In this document: positions 10,990-23,216 of the stretch, one piece after another
How the letters are laid out: every line of letters begins with the position of its first letter
Numbering within the stretch: position 1 is the first letter of the stretch
Origin: Hevea brasiliensis
Lineage: Eukaryota; Streptophyta; Magnoliopsida; Malpighiales; Euphorbiaceae
Assembly: GCF_030052815.1 (NCBI RefSeq)
Contig: NC_079496.1
Coordinates: 41,751,593-41,815,592, forward strand
Direction of reading: 5' to 3'
Length of the DNA stretch: 64,000 bases
The notes under the pieces: model-generated
What the model was told of the DNA's origin: nothing
The model's database searches: none
The model's input: only the letters and a program-made list of their open reading frames with translations
Program-made: the position numbers and the translations under genes

Positions 10990-12460
10990 TTACTGTCTTA
11001 TCGTCTCCTCGCTCTCCCATGTCACCTCTTCTATGTTGTGGTGTCTCCATAGGACTTTTACCAGTGGAATTCTCTTGTTTCTGAGTTCTTTGATTTCTCG
11101 TACCAAGATTCTGATTGGTTCTTTTTCATATGTCAAATCAGGTTGTATAATTATCTCCTTTGCTGAGATGACATGTGAAGGATCTGATCTGTATCTCCTG
11201 AGCATCAACACATGGAATACATTGTGAATTTTGTCCAGCTCAGGTGGCAAGGCTAGCCTATAGGCTACTGGACCCACACGTTCAATGATCTCGTATGGAC
11301 CAATAAACCTAGGGCTTAACTTACCCTTCTTGCTGAATCTTAGCACTTTCTTCCAAGGCAACACTTTGAGGAACACCTTATCACCAAGCTCATATTCTAT
11401 GTCTTTTCTCTTCAGGTCAGAATATGACTTCTATTTATCTGAGGCAGCTTTTAGGTTATCTTTGATGAGCTTCACCTTTTTCTCTGTCTGTCTTACCAAA
11501 TCTAGGCCCGCTATCTTATCCTCACCCAATTCTGTCCACTACAAGGGAATCCTGCACCTCCTCCCATATAATGCCTCATATGGAGACATCTTTATGCTGA
11601 CTTGGTAGCTATTGTTGTATGCAAATTCTACCAGAGGAAGGTACTTCTCCCAACTTTCTTTAAAATCAATGATGCAGCTCCGAAGCATATCCTCCAATAC
11701 CTATCATATTATTCATGGCATGTCCTTATTATCATTTCTTTAACAATTATAACAATTTACTAGGTTTTAAGGGTTACCAAAATCACCCGTTCTGACTGTC
11801 CATCCGTCTGTGGATGAAAAGTTGTGCTGAAGTGCAATTGAGTGCCTAACAACTCCTGTAGCTTCTTCCAAAACCTCAAAGTAAATCTCGGGTCTTAGTC
11901 AGATATGATCGCTGTTGGCACTCCATGTAGCCGAACTATCTCAACTATATAGATCTCTGCTAACCTCTCTAGTGAGTAGTCAGCTCTAACTAATAGGAAG
12001 TGAGCTGCCTTAGTTAATCTATCAACAATCACCCATATAGCATCATGCCTCTTCTATGTCAATGGTAGCCCAGTAACAAAATCTATGGTGATGCGGTCCC
12101 AATTCCACTCTGGTATGGATATGGATTGCAATAACCCTGATGGAACTTGATGCTCAGCCTTAACCTACTGGCATTTCAAACATTTGGTCACAAAATCACC
12201 AATCTCTTTCTTCATTCCAGGCCACCAATAATGTGCTTTCAAGTTATGATACATCTTGATACTTCCTAGGTGCATAGCATGGAAGCTACTGTGTGCCTCT
12301 TTCAAAATATTCTTCTTCAGTTGTTCATCTCCTGGTACACATATTTTGCCTTTGTAGTTTAAACACCCATTTTCTTTCAACTCATAGTCCATCTTCTTCC
12401 CTTCTTTAACTCTGCCTATGATAGATATCAACTTCTCATCCTGCTTCTATGCTTCTTGTA
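10990..12460 (-). pseudogene. pol: Element B integrase with chromodomain-like tail, broken
   Basis: The HHCC part (ILKEAHSSFHAMH...CLKCQ) is at 12165-12431 and ends at a TAG. The DDE core runs downstream, with IDFVTGLP near 12075, SD-stop-DPRF near 11893 (CGA to TGA type) and GQSERVI near 11790. At 11701-11777 a 77-bp AT-rich insert splits the core between SERVI and LEDMLR. The C-terminal part (10990-11376) is open: KVFLKVLPWKK, FHVLMLRRY and a chromodomain-like LRNKRIPLVKVLWRHH segment. Integrase joins the cDNA to host DNA, and the chromodomain-like tail may guide it to chromatin marks. All three catalytic residues are present, but stops prevent a full product. Confidence 0.9.
11701..11777 (-). 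other. 77-bp AT-rich GT...AG insert in B integrase
   Basis: On the sense strand it starts GTAACC and ends GATAG. It is about 26% GC, well below the flanking coding sequence. It lies between codons of a conserved integrase stretch, and leaving it out would put the two sides in one frame. GGTA occurs at both edges, so it could be a small insertion with a 4-bp duplication or a gained intron. Confidence 0.55.
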
Positions 12461-12464
12461 TTTG

Positions 12465-13507
12465 CTATAGCAAGCTTGGCTTCACTTGTAACTCAGCCAA
12501 AATAATTCCATCTGGAGCTAAGGACAACCGAACATTCAGTGCCCTCAAAGCCATTATGGACTTCCTGCTCAGTGCATTAGCCACTATATTTGCCTTCCCA
12601 GGGTGATAGTCGATCACACAATCATAATCCTTAAGGAATTCAATCCATCTCCTCTTGAGTTTCTTTTGGGTTGGCAAGTACTTCAAACCCTTATGATCGG
12701 TGTATATATAACACTTCTCACCATATAGGTAATGCCTCCATATCTTCAATGAAAATATTATTGCCTCCAATTCCAGATCATGAGTTGGGTAATTCTTTTC
12801 ATGTGGCCTTAGCTGTCTGGAAACATAGGCAACTACTTTCCCTTCCTGCATTAGAACACACCTTAGCCCATTGTGAGAGGCATCATTATAGATCACATAG
12901 TCTTTCCCTAACTCTGGCTGTGTCATTACTGGAGCTTCTATGAGTATAGCCTTCAACTTCTCAAAAATGGTTTGACACTTGTCATTCCAGTCAAACTTGA
13001 CATTCTTATATAGCAGCTTAGTCAGTGGGGCTGCTATAAGGGAGAATCCTTTCACAAATCTCTTATAGCACCCAGCTAACCCCAAGAAGCTTTTGACCTC
13101 TGTTACATTTTTAGGAGGCTTTCATTCCACTATTGCTTCAATCTTCTTTGGATCTACCCTAATCCCATTTACTGATACAATATGTCCAAGCAAAGATATT
13201 TCATCTAACCAGAAGTCACACTTGGACAGCTTGGCATATAACTGCTTTTCCCGCAGTGTCGTAGTACCACTCTTAGCTGTTCATCATGCTCCTCTCGGCT
13301 CTTAGAATACACCAGAATATCATCTATAAAGACCACCACGAATCGATCCAAGAAGGGATGAAAGATATAGTTCATTAGGTCCATGAAAGCTGCTGGTGCA
13401 TTAGTCAGCCCAAATGGCATCACTAGGAACTCATAATGTCCATATCGGGTCCTGAAATCAGTCTCTTCATATGATAATCTACCATCACCTGATGACGTGA
13501 TAACCAA
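12465..13507 (-). pseudogene. pol: Element B RT (C-terminal half) and RNase H, broken
   Basis: RT is recognisable only from [17 protein letters not shown] onward (13205-13507), with intact [13 protein letters not shown]. The RT N-terminus and the PR-RT linker are missing, because the PR-side sequence GMDWL joins a short unmatched stretch and then RT. A frameshift lies near 13255-13265. RNase H (12465-13085) has the DASHNGL and TDHKGLKY motifs; the usual DALSRK is NALSRK. Confidence 0.88.
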
Positions 13508-13815
13508 TCCATTCCCAGTATTACATCAAACTCATGGAATGGTAGCTCAATCAAGTTAGCCGAAAACTCATAACCCTATATCGTCAGAGGACAACCTTTA
13601 TAGACCTTTTTCACCATGACACTATGGCCTAAAGGATTAGTAACCAATATGTCCTCCTCTAACTCCTCTATCTGTACCTTTCTACTAACCGGTGGTGTTA
13701 TGCACACATAAGAGTGCGTGAAACCAGGATCAATTAAGGCACACACAGATAAATCATGAAGTAAGAAGGTACCCCTTATGACATCAGCTGGCTCTGGCTC
13801 CTCTTGAGCACTCAT
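13508..13815 (-). pseudogene. pro: Element B retropepsin-like protease, partial
   Basis: The active-site region reads ALIDPGFTHSYV (near 13735-13700); relatives in this window have DPGSTHSYV, so the Ser next to the active site is Phe. The fold continues to [18 protein letters not shown] near 13515, where the internal deletion into RT begins. It cleaves the Gag-Pol precursor in functional elements. Confidence 0.82.
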
Positions 13816-15121
13816 AGCATAAGCACGAGGTGCTACCCTGACCTCCTGCCTCTCAGCAATCTCTGTAGTAAGCCTCTGTAATGGACTAGCTGTATCAGGA
13901 CTCGCAGGTCTTCTACCCCTCTGTCCTGCCGGGGTAGACCTCTCTGTCTGGGGTGGAACAGCGGGAGCACTAGTACTCCTCTATGGATAATCCTTCAAGA
14001 AGTGATCCGTAGACCCACATCTAAAGCATCCCCTAGTTAATAGTCTACACTCTTCTCGATGGCTCCTCCCATAATGTGTATAAGCTGGTATTGGGGCTGA
14101 TCCCCATATAGCTGCACCCAGAGAACTACCCACTGATGCACCAGACTGTCCTCCTCTCCTCGGAGCAAATCGAGATCTCTGCTTCTTGCCTCGATCCTAA
14201 GTCTGACCTTGAGACTCCTTGGGATTCTTACTATCAGTGGCTACTGAACCAAACTGACCAGATCCAGAACCCCTCTTATGCTATCGGTCCCTCCTGGACT
14301 GCTCCTCATCTCTGACTCTCTCCACATCAAGAGCTGATGCTACTAACAAAGAGAAGTTGATGAAGTGGTGAGATGCAACTATCAGTCTGATGTTATCATT
14401 CAGTCCGTCCTCAAACCTCCTGCATTTATCAACCTCTGTGGGCATTATCTCTAATGCATATCCACTAAGTCTCATGAATTGCCACTCATATTCAGAGACT
14501 GTAAGCTGCCTCTGTCTCAGTGCCAGGAATTCTCTCCTTTTGGCCTCTAAATATACATGGCTGATATATTTCTTTATGAACTCAGCTAGAGAGAAATCCT
14601 AGGTGATCTGTGCAGGCTGTACCACACCCTCGACACTATTACCCACCATCGATACGCATCCTCCTGAAGTAGTGATAGAGCACACTCCAACTGCTGCTCT
14701 GGGGTGCAGTGAAGCTACTGCAATACCCTCTCTATCCTTTCCAGCCAATACTCTGTGGTGACTGGATCATCCTCTTTCTTACCCTTGAAATCAACTACCC
14801 CATATTTTCTCAGTCTCTCCAATGGGGACCTCTATACTGGTTGTGGCTGTGGAGGCGGTGGTGGTGGCTGTACAGGTGATGGTGGTGGTGGTTGAGGCTA
14901 TGGAGGTGAAGGTGGCTGTGGCTGAGGTATGGCTCCGGTGACCTAACAGAGCAGCTGAGTCATCTGTTCTAGGAAGGCCTGCTGTGCTCTACCCATAATA
15001 CCACGGGATGACTCTGCTCTACTACTACTTTGCCCTGCCTAGGAGCAGGTGTGGGTGTGTGACTCTCTACCTCCTCCTCTACCAGTCTAGGAGACTCGTG
15101 CTCTGATAGATCGGATGCCAT
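13816..15121 (-). pseudogene. gag: Element B gag, degraded
   Basis: The likely start is ATG at 15121 (MASDLSEHESP). Downstream is a proline-rich, PQP/PPP-type low-complexity stretch (about 14820-14930), then a retrotransposon Gag core (LRKYG, DAYRWW near 14660) and MRLSGYALEIMP...CRRFEDGL (14281-14475). The zinc knuckle near 14020 reads CFRCG...H...D-Tyr, with its last cysteine lost. Many stops interrupt it. Gag builds the virus-like particle and packages RNA. Confidence 0.8.
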
Positions 15122-15237
15122 CGATCCTATAAAATAGACAAAGAATAGATATGCATTAGTGTTACCTTGACTCCTAATTAAAGGACCATGCATGTTATGC
15201 ACACTACCTATCTAGGTCTAGGACTACCTAAGCCTTT

Positions 15238-15249
15238 GCTCTGAGACCA
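15238..15249 (-). other. Primer binding site of element B, diverged
   Basis: The sense strand is TGGTCTCAGAGC, one base from the initiator-Met tRNA PBS TGGTATCAGAGC. It lies 5 bp inside the 5' LTR boundary at 15255. Confidence 0.75.
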
Positions 15250-15254
15250 CTAAA

Positions 15255-18200
15255 TGTAATGCCCCTTACCCGTCTACAGTATAGCAGAGCAAGGTATGCC
15301 ACATTCGGTGTCGGAGCACCCTATCTTGTTTTGTCATGTTCATTGTTAATTTTTAACTTTCATTTATTCATATTATCCCTATGTGGAATTTTTTTCCACA
15401 ATATATTTTATTGGAGACCTAGACAGAGCCTACTCTATTTTATTAGCATCTGGCGAGTTCCACTATTTACTTGTTCAAAGTGATTCATATCCATTTCATC
15501 TTATTATGTATCACAGCATTCATAAATGCTCATGTAAATTTCTAAGATAATAATATACATTTCATTCATGTGGAAATTCATATATAAAAATTTTCAAGTT
15601 TCATTTACAAATCAAAATATAATTACATGATGTTTATGTACAATAAACCACAAATACAAAATCTAATACATGGGCCCTAACAACAAAATACAGACTGCTG
15701 AGGTGACTCTGGACTATGGCAGATCTGGTCAAAACTATGTCAGAGCACTACTGCAGCGGCTGCTGCTGCGGCTATAACTGGTCTTCAGTACCTACGCGAT
15801 GGAAAATTAACGTGCTAAATGAATTGCTTAGTGGTGCAAAAATTAAAATTAAGATAACTAAATAATTAAAAATATTATTTCTATGTAAAAATTCATAAAT
15901 TCTAGCTATGTTCTATATATTTGATGCGCTTTGGGAACAATTAAAGTTATTGGGATCTTTTCTGTTTATTTATCTCATATTCAGTCTTAATTAATTTATA
16001 ACAATGCCCAAGTAAACTATAACAAACTAAAAAAGCTGGATACATGGTAGTATACTGGTTAGACATCCATATGACTATCCTGTATACAACTGTCATGTCA
16101 GGCACAAGGCCAGCGGGCAGGCTTTTAATCCAGAAATCAAATTTGGCATAATGGCCAATGGGTAGGCATAAAACCTGTAGAACAATCATATCAAAAATAT
16201 TTTATCTATCAATGATTATTCATGTAGGCAGTACTACTATCTGTAATCCCTAATTGGTATACCAATCTATACAAGCTATATACATAAGCCTAGGTATACT
16301 TTGGGTAATTAAGCATTATTAATTACTTATTAGAAATTTTCATGTCAATTTGTAGTGGAAAAGTAGGTCTCACATATCTCTTTCATGTAATTTAATGTTT
16401 AGCAACTTATTAGGGTTAAGTCTCTGCCATAAAATAAATTGTTTCATGAGCCTTTCTTTAGGTTCAGTTTTGGTATCTTAATTTTATCTATTAATTTGAT
16501 CAATATGTGGCCACTGTTTGGCCACACTTCCTTCATGAAAGTTGTTCCTCTATGTCTTGTCTTTGTTTTCCCTTTTTGAATCATGTCATTTGGAGTTTTA
16601 GAACTCAAGTTATGGCCAAATAACCACAACTGGTTCATTTACCCATTCTGGTTCCATAACTAGGCAGATTTTGGAGTAGCACTTTAACTAATTAATTGGA
16701 CATGTTGCAGCCACTTTTAGGCCTAGTTTCTTTATAGAAGTTGTTACCCTATGTCTTATGGTCACTCATAAGTTTTAATTACAATTTTTCAAGTTTTTTA
16801 GAATTAATTGTAGTCAATTAACTGGCCTAGACCCATGTACCCTATGCTAACAGGATTCCAGTTCAGGTCAATGGATTTAACTCCAAATTTAGGGTTCTTA
16901 CACTCACAATTTGAGGAAAGTTTCTAAACCAAAGTTGGAGCCCTATTTCTTAGGTTTCCATAATAGTATGGCTAATACCAATTGGAGCTTCCTAGTGGGA
17001 GATATGACTTAAAGACTGTTCTAGGGTCAAGTGGTAACTTAGGCAATTTCTAGAATTTGCATGCTAAATTGACCTAGCCAATTGACCTAATTTCCTTGAT
17101 TTTTGGGCTTTTTTCAAAACACCAATATTGTAGATTTATTTCTTATAAAAATTTTTCCACTAGTTTCATTGCATTTGGATTCTTGTAGACCATGTTGTGG
17201 CCTTCTTGCCAAAACTTGTCGGGTAAGCCTAGATCCAGAAAATTTTGGGCAGTTTGGTTCTGGACAGTCTTGTAACCTAATTTGTGCTAGCAAATTAGTT
17301 TGGTTAGAGGCAATTTTGGGTTCTGTGTTCTTCATGAAAGTTGTACTACTATGTCTAACCTTTCTAATGCTATAAAAATCAGGTCATTTGGACCTTTCTA
17401 GAGGGAGTTATGGCCAAATGAACATGTACTATTCATTTGGTCATGTTTCTGGGTTCAAGATTAGATAAGCTTGATTCAAACAGTAATTATGTTAATTTAT
17501 GGACAGAATTTGGGCATGGTTTCTTCATGGAAAATGGAGTATTTTGGCCCTAGTTTCATTTCCAATTTGCCTCCTACCAATTGGAGCAACACATTTCCAG
17601 TGATAGGTCAAAATCAATACTGGACTTAAAGAGTCCCACAACCTGCATAGAAAATACACTCCCAATTCAATTTCCTCCAATCTCCCAAACTACAATTTGG
17701 CATAAATGGCACTTCTAATAAGCAACAATCAATCTCAATGATGCCAATTACAAGCAATTTCACAAAAGCCCTAATAGTTAGGTCAAACCCTAACTAAAAG
17801 TTTCAAGGTCAAGCATACTCATGCAATTTAACTTCTAATGCATTTAAATTCATCAATCAACATCACTCATCAAGTTTAGGTGAATCAAAATCATCAAACT
17901 CCTATGGTTCCCAAGGCTGCCGAATTTCAACTCTTTCCTAAACTTATTAATTCTTTTTTATTTTATGCAATTTCCACTCATCTCAACTTCAATTCAATGT
18001 TTAATTAAAGAAGGGAGAAGGATTAGCACTAAACTTTAATGATCCAATTCTTAGACTTGGTAAAACTTTAAAATTTCTTCACTTCTTGGTAGCCAAAGTC
18101 TTTCTTATGGTGTGAGGATAATTTTTAGTGAAGGGAGTCTAGGGTTTTATGGTGAGATTTGGGGAGAAATCAAGCTTGGGAAAAAAAAAAATGGAAGAGA

Positions 18201-18899
18201 GAATTTGAAGAAGAAGTTTCAGCCATGGGAGGTTTAAAGAAGAAGATGACAAGTTTTTGTAAATTTTGACTCATTTTATCTTCTTTCTTATCTCTTATAA
18301 TTATTTGTTAAGCTTTAATTGGTTAGAGTTTTTAATGATGTCATTATGACATCATACTCATGTAATATATGTTATTTTCTTTTTCTTTTCTTTTCTTTCC
18401 CCATTTTTATACATAATTTCACAATTTATTTTATTGTATGTTTTTTAATCTCTCTCATTTTATTTGACATTTAGGTCAAAATTCAACTCTGGAGTTGAAA
18501 TGACCAAAATGCCCTTCATTAAGCTTATTGGGTTATTTTGTCTGTACCAATTAATAAATTTTCTTGAATTTTTTTTGACATTTTTAATGTCATTTATACC
18601 TCAATAAATCTTCAATTAAGTCCCAAAAATTTATTTCATAGAGTTCCTCGAGGGTCTGGGGTCGATAACTATCTTCATAGTTGCTTTTCGGTACAGTCAC
18701 CCATCGCCGGAGTCTCGGCTCCTTTAACTTATTGCATTTCATTTCTTATATTTTTCTTTAATTTTTCTTAGCCTTTATTCCATAATTTTATGTCTCCTTA
18801 CTATAGTTTAAGTGTAGTTCCAGATATTCTAGCTGTCCAAACAGACATTAGTCATCGAAACAGTAGAATGTACGGACTGCCTAAAGTGGGGGCATTACA
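15255..18899 (-). repeat. Element B 5' LTR (3645 bp)
   Basis: On the + strand it runs from TGTAATGCCCC to GGCATTACA and aligns end to end with 7290-10927. It contains the TGATGTCA palindrome (18336-18354) and the GGTCA-N22-TGACC repeat (18474-18505). The ancestral splice-donor position is altered differently in the two B LTRs. Confidence 0.93.
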
Positions 18900-19533
18900 A
18901 CATGCCAAGCATAAAGCCAGCGGGCAAGCATAAAGCCAGAAATGTAACCATATCAGACATACATTGTCTATTAATGATTATCCATGAAGTAGGCTCAAAA
19001 GCCATGGGTGGTACTGTATCTGTGGTCCCTAATTGGCATGCCAATCGATCCAACCCATACACTAATATCTAGGCATACTTGGGCAAATTAGAATCATTAT
19101 GTATTCATAAGTCTCATTATTTCATTTCATATTTCATTCATGCTTATAGTATTTCATTCCATTCATGATGGGAACATAAGTCTCAAATACATATTCATAT
19201 GATATATGTGTTCATTAAATCATTTATGTTAGGTATCTGTCACATTCAAGTCATTTTATGAAAGTTCAATAAATTCCTAATTTGATGCTTTAATTTTCCC
19301 TAGTAATTTGACTAAAATGTAGGATCCGTTTGGCCTCACTTTCTTCATGAAAGTTGTTCCCCTATGTTTTCACTTTAATTCCCTTTTTGAATTATTCAAT
19401 TTGAAGTTTTGTAACTCTAGTTATAGTTAAATTACTAAGTGCTATTCCAGGGTACTAAACCCTGCTCTTTCCTTGTTTTCTAGAATTTCACCAAATTTTG
19501 CAACTAATATCCGAGCACATCAGGCTCAGAATT
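18900..19533 (-). repeat. LTR remnant C, piece 2
   Basis: Begins with the second ACATG and continues the phrase interrupted at 7289 (AAGCCAGCGGGCA repeats on both sides). It contains short AAAGCCAG iterations, then LTR-like text with the CTTCATGAAAGTTGTTCC unit. It ends at the GAATT flank of element D. Nothing coding. Confidence 0.75.
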
Positions 19534-19980
19534 TGTCTCACCTTATCCCTTGTAAGGCATGACATGTTCCCGTAGCATACCTAATGAATTACCAAACTAC
19601 ACCTACCGATAACCCATTAGTTATGCTACAAGGGATTTTAAACAAATCATAACTTTTTATCTTATCAATTCTTTTGCGAAAAACTACATGGGAATATTTA
19701 AAATTCAATGTAAATATTTATTGGAAATAATGATAGACTAAATATTGTAAAGGTTACATTTCCATAAGTCTCAAAATAAAATACAAATAGTTACAAACTC
19801 AAAATACTTTAATAATGCAGTGCTTTTTAATACAAACTGCTCAATGTCTATACATCCATACATATAGGTACAAAATACATCCAAAAGAATTACAAGGATA
19901 TACCTAACGTAAATACCCACAATCAATACCAAAATGCTGCTTCCAAGTCTCTCACTTGGTAGCCTTCTCTTTTCCCTTAC

Positions 19981-22342
19981 CTGCGACAGCATAAAGAAGC
20001 TATCGCTGAGTATATCACTTAGTGGTGCACAACTAATAACTTTAAAACTTAAGGTAAAACATAATTAGTCAAAGCATAATAAATCACATTTTTCTTAAGC
20101 ATGAAAACTTCACAATAGTTCTAAGTCTATAAGAGCCATTTATTGGAATAACATTTCAAATGAGAAATCACACTTCATAAATCACAATTCACAAAGCATT
20201 AGTGTTGCCCACATCAACACACAGTTTAGGCCATGACACAAAATTTTACGATCAGTACCGTGTTGTACACCACGACAAAGCAATTTCAACCTCACTAACC
20301 GTTATTAATGTGGGAAGGGCTAGCTAGCTAATGAGTACTCATGTAGTCTTACCCCACTAATTGTTATTAATGGGAGACATAATCAATATCAATTATTAAC
20401 CCCAAGTAGCCGTTATTACTGGGAAGTTCCAAAAGGGACTGTCATGCTAACTATGGTTTCAAAATACTTAGCAAAAATTTCCCACTCAACAATCACATTT
20501 ATAAACCAATAAACACATTTAAATTCATCATAATATCTATATAAAGGTGGTAACACCCAAATTTATTAAATGCAAGAGAAAAACTATATTTCAGTCAAAG
20601 TAAACTTGTTCAAAGCAAACTCATTCAAATAAACTCATTCTAAACAATTTACAAGTTTAAAAACAAAGAAAAGGTTAGTTGTGCATAAACCTTCAATAAT
20701 TCTCCTTTCTTGTTACCTACTTCTCGTTGTCCATTCCAACTTCTTTCTAGTGAAAATAAACAAATAGAATACCTCAATACTAATCTCAATTGCTGCCAAG
20801 AACTCATTACATCAATGTCTAATGTATCCCAATTTAGCTTTACAAATTTTAGAAAGTTTCAGTTTTCTGGCAGCTTGGTATATTGAACTTTGAACCCAAT
20901 TTTTACCTAGTTTCAATCATAATTTAGTGAGGTGTTCTTCATGAAAATTGTCCCTCTAGGTCTCATCTTTATTCCTCTTTTTGAATCACCCCATTTGAAG
21001 TTGTGTAGCCGAAGTTATAGTCAAATGAATTTTACTGTTCACGTGGGGCTGATTGTGGTAGCTTTGGTGACTTAAATTTGGCTAACAATTTGATTGTGTT
21101 ATGTTCATAATTTGGCTCTGAGTTCTTCATATAAAATGTTCTAATATGTTTTAAGTTTTCATCGGTTCAAGAATCACCTAAATCAGAGCTTTCTAGAGAG
21201 AGTTATAGCTGTTTAAAATTTACTATTTATGTTACTCTTCATGTGCTGGCAGATTTATCAACTCAACTTTGCTCAGCAATTTGGTTGGGTTAAGTTCGTA
21301 ATTAGGCTTCATGTTCTTCATAAAAAATGTTCTATTATGTTTTAAGTTTCTATCAGTTCAAGAATCACCTAAATCAGAGTTTTCTAGAGAGAGTTATTAT
21401 CTTGCAAATTTTACTGTTCATATGGTCAATTTGCAGATTTTCAGATTTTCTACAGATTTGGTGACTCAAATTTACTTAGCAATTTGATTGGGTTAAGTCC
21501 ATAATTTAGCCTTAAGTTCTTCATATGAAATGTTCTACTATGTTTTAGGTTTCCATTGGTTCAAGAATCACCTAAATTAGAGTTTTTTAGAGAGAGTTAT
21601 GGCCATGCAAATTTTACTGTTTACGTGCCTAATTCTGCAGGTTCCAGAATTTTGTCTCCAAGTTCAAGCCAAGTTTTAGGCAATTTTTGGGCTGTTTCTA
21701 TGCTGGGTTTCTTCATGAAAATTCTAGCCCTATGTCTTAAGTTTCATTTTCAATTAGTTTCACACCAATTGGAGTTGTGTAGCTCAATTTATGGGCTGTC
21801 AAGCACACTGAACTTAGTGTACAAAATTCTGCCCTAGGTTCAAATTTTCATTTCTTCAATTACTCCCGCTAACCAAGCATCAATTCATATTTAATTCACC
21901 CAAAATGACTATAATTTAGCATTGACACATCCATAGCACTCATAGCACACCAAAGTTGTAACTCATAGCACTCATTACTTCCATTCATCAACCCAATGTC
22001 AATTCAAACTAAAGGAACCTCAAATGACCATAATTTAACACTACATACACCAATTTCACTATCTAGTACTAAAGCTCCAATTTTCCTATGAACTCTAATC
22101 TTCGATATTTCATTTTATGCAAATCTCATGCAATTTCTTTACCCTAAGCATGCACACTACTTCAACTAAGCTTGATTTCATCATCAATTTCATTAAAATA
22201 CATCAAACCCTAATTTTCTCCAAATTAGCCAAAACCCTAGTTTAGGTTCAATGTATGATTCTCATGCTTCTTCATGAAAATTTTCCATAATCAAACTTAA
22301 TTCAAAGCTTATATAACTAATCTAACATGAAAAGAAACTTAC
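19981..22342 (-). other. Putative intron inside D 3' LTR
   Basis: The sense donor is AGAG|GTAAGTTTC (boundary 22343/22342) and the acceptor is GTCGCAG|GTAAGG (boundary 19981/19980), giving 2362 bp. The donor fits the plant consensus perfectly. Splicing is inferred. Confidence 0.45.
19983..20022 (-). promoter_or_regulatory. Paired hairpins in D 3' LTR
   Basis: GCGACAGC...GCTATCGC (19983-20006) and CTGAGT...ACTTAG (20006-20022, one wobble pair), followed by TGGTGCA. Confidence 0.5.
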
Positions 22343-22603
22343 CTCTTGTTGATTTCTTTCTAACTTCACTTTTCTTCCAATTCTTGTTCTTCTTGCTTTT
22401 AATCTCTCAATCAAAGATCTCTTTGATGTTTTCTTTTAGTGGGATATGGAATTTATGAAGGGAATTTAAGGGAATTAAAACTTGGGAGGGGAAATCAATG
22501 AGGGGAAGAAGTGGAAGAGGAAGAGAAAAAGAGAGAGAGAGGAAGAGAGAGGAGAGGGTGGTGGCACCTCATGAAAAAAAAAAAATGAAGAAGACATTTG
22601 TCT

Positions 22604-22608
<5 letters not shown>

Positions 22609-22643
<35 letters not shown>
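22609..22643 (-). repeat. (TA)n microsatellite in D 3' LTR
   Basis: 35 bp of TA repeats just upstream (sense strand) of the CT-rich leader, where a TATA box is expected. The 5' LTR copy is longer (31050-31094). Confidence 0.95.
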
Positions 22644-22646
<3 letters not shown>

Positions 22647-23216
22647 CCAAATTAATTTATTAAAATTATAAATTTTAATTGTGTTATAAGGATAATTAAA
22701 CTTAAATTTTTATTCCCTTTTTTTTTTTACATTTACACTTAATTTTTCCTTTTAATTAAATAATTAAATTTAATTATCAAAAGCCCATAAGTCCTTCATT
22801 TTAATTTTTTCATAATGGAAATGAAAGTTTAAGTTTCATTTCTTAAATTTTCCCTTACATATTTTTACTTGAATTTTTCTTCAATTTTTACCCTATAATT
22901 CAATTCATTAATTTCATTTAATTTAATTGACATTTTGGTCAAAAGTCAACTCTTGAGGTGAATGGATGAAAATGCCCCTCATCGGGTTATAATCCTTCCT
23001 TTTATAATACCCGATGAGTCCTTAGACTTTTTTTATTCACTTGAATTTTTATTGTGTCTATCTCAATTAATTTTCCATTTATTTTTGGTCATCAAAGTGT
23101 TTTTGAATAGTACTAGTCACACACAAAAAATGATACTATTCATAACTTGGAGGTTCGGGGTGTTACAATTCTTCTCTCCTTAAAAATAAAATTTTGTCCT
23201 CGAAATTTACCTGGTC

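Larger units (their letters stand above)
7290..18899 (-). mobile_element. Element B: Ty3/gypsy chromovirus-like LTR retrotransposon, 11.6 kb, in C
   Basis: Complete in outline: LTRs 7290-10927 and 15255-18899, diverged PBS, gag, PR, partial RT, RNase H, IN and chromodomain-like tail, all on the - strand. The perfect TSD ACATG is at 7285-7289 and 18900-18904. The flanks outside are two halves of the same LTR (C). Pol belongs to a different lineage from A/D/E/F (for example IREIKELRNK-like tail and [12 protein letters not shown]), although the LTR architecture is shared. Deletions, stops and frameshifts make it non-autonomous. Confidence 0.95.
19534..23167 (-). repeat. Element D 3' LTR (3634 bp)
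   Basis: On the + strand it runs from TGTCTCACC to GGTGTTACA. It contains the hairpin pair (19983-20022), five ~190-bp units with TTCTTCAT cores near 20937, 21125, 21316, 21519 and 21711, a consensus splice donor at 22342/22343, a CT-rich leader, a (TA)n tract acting as a possible TATA region (22609-22643), and a GGTCA half-site (22937-22941) whose partner is mutated. Confidence 0.93.

Noticed and set aside
22500..22560. GA-rich tract near the D leader as an independent microsatellite insertion
   Set aside because: Present in both D LTRs at the same place; it is the complement of the pyrimidine-rich leader.
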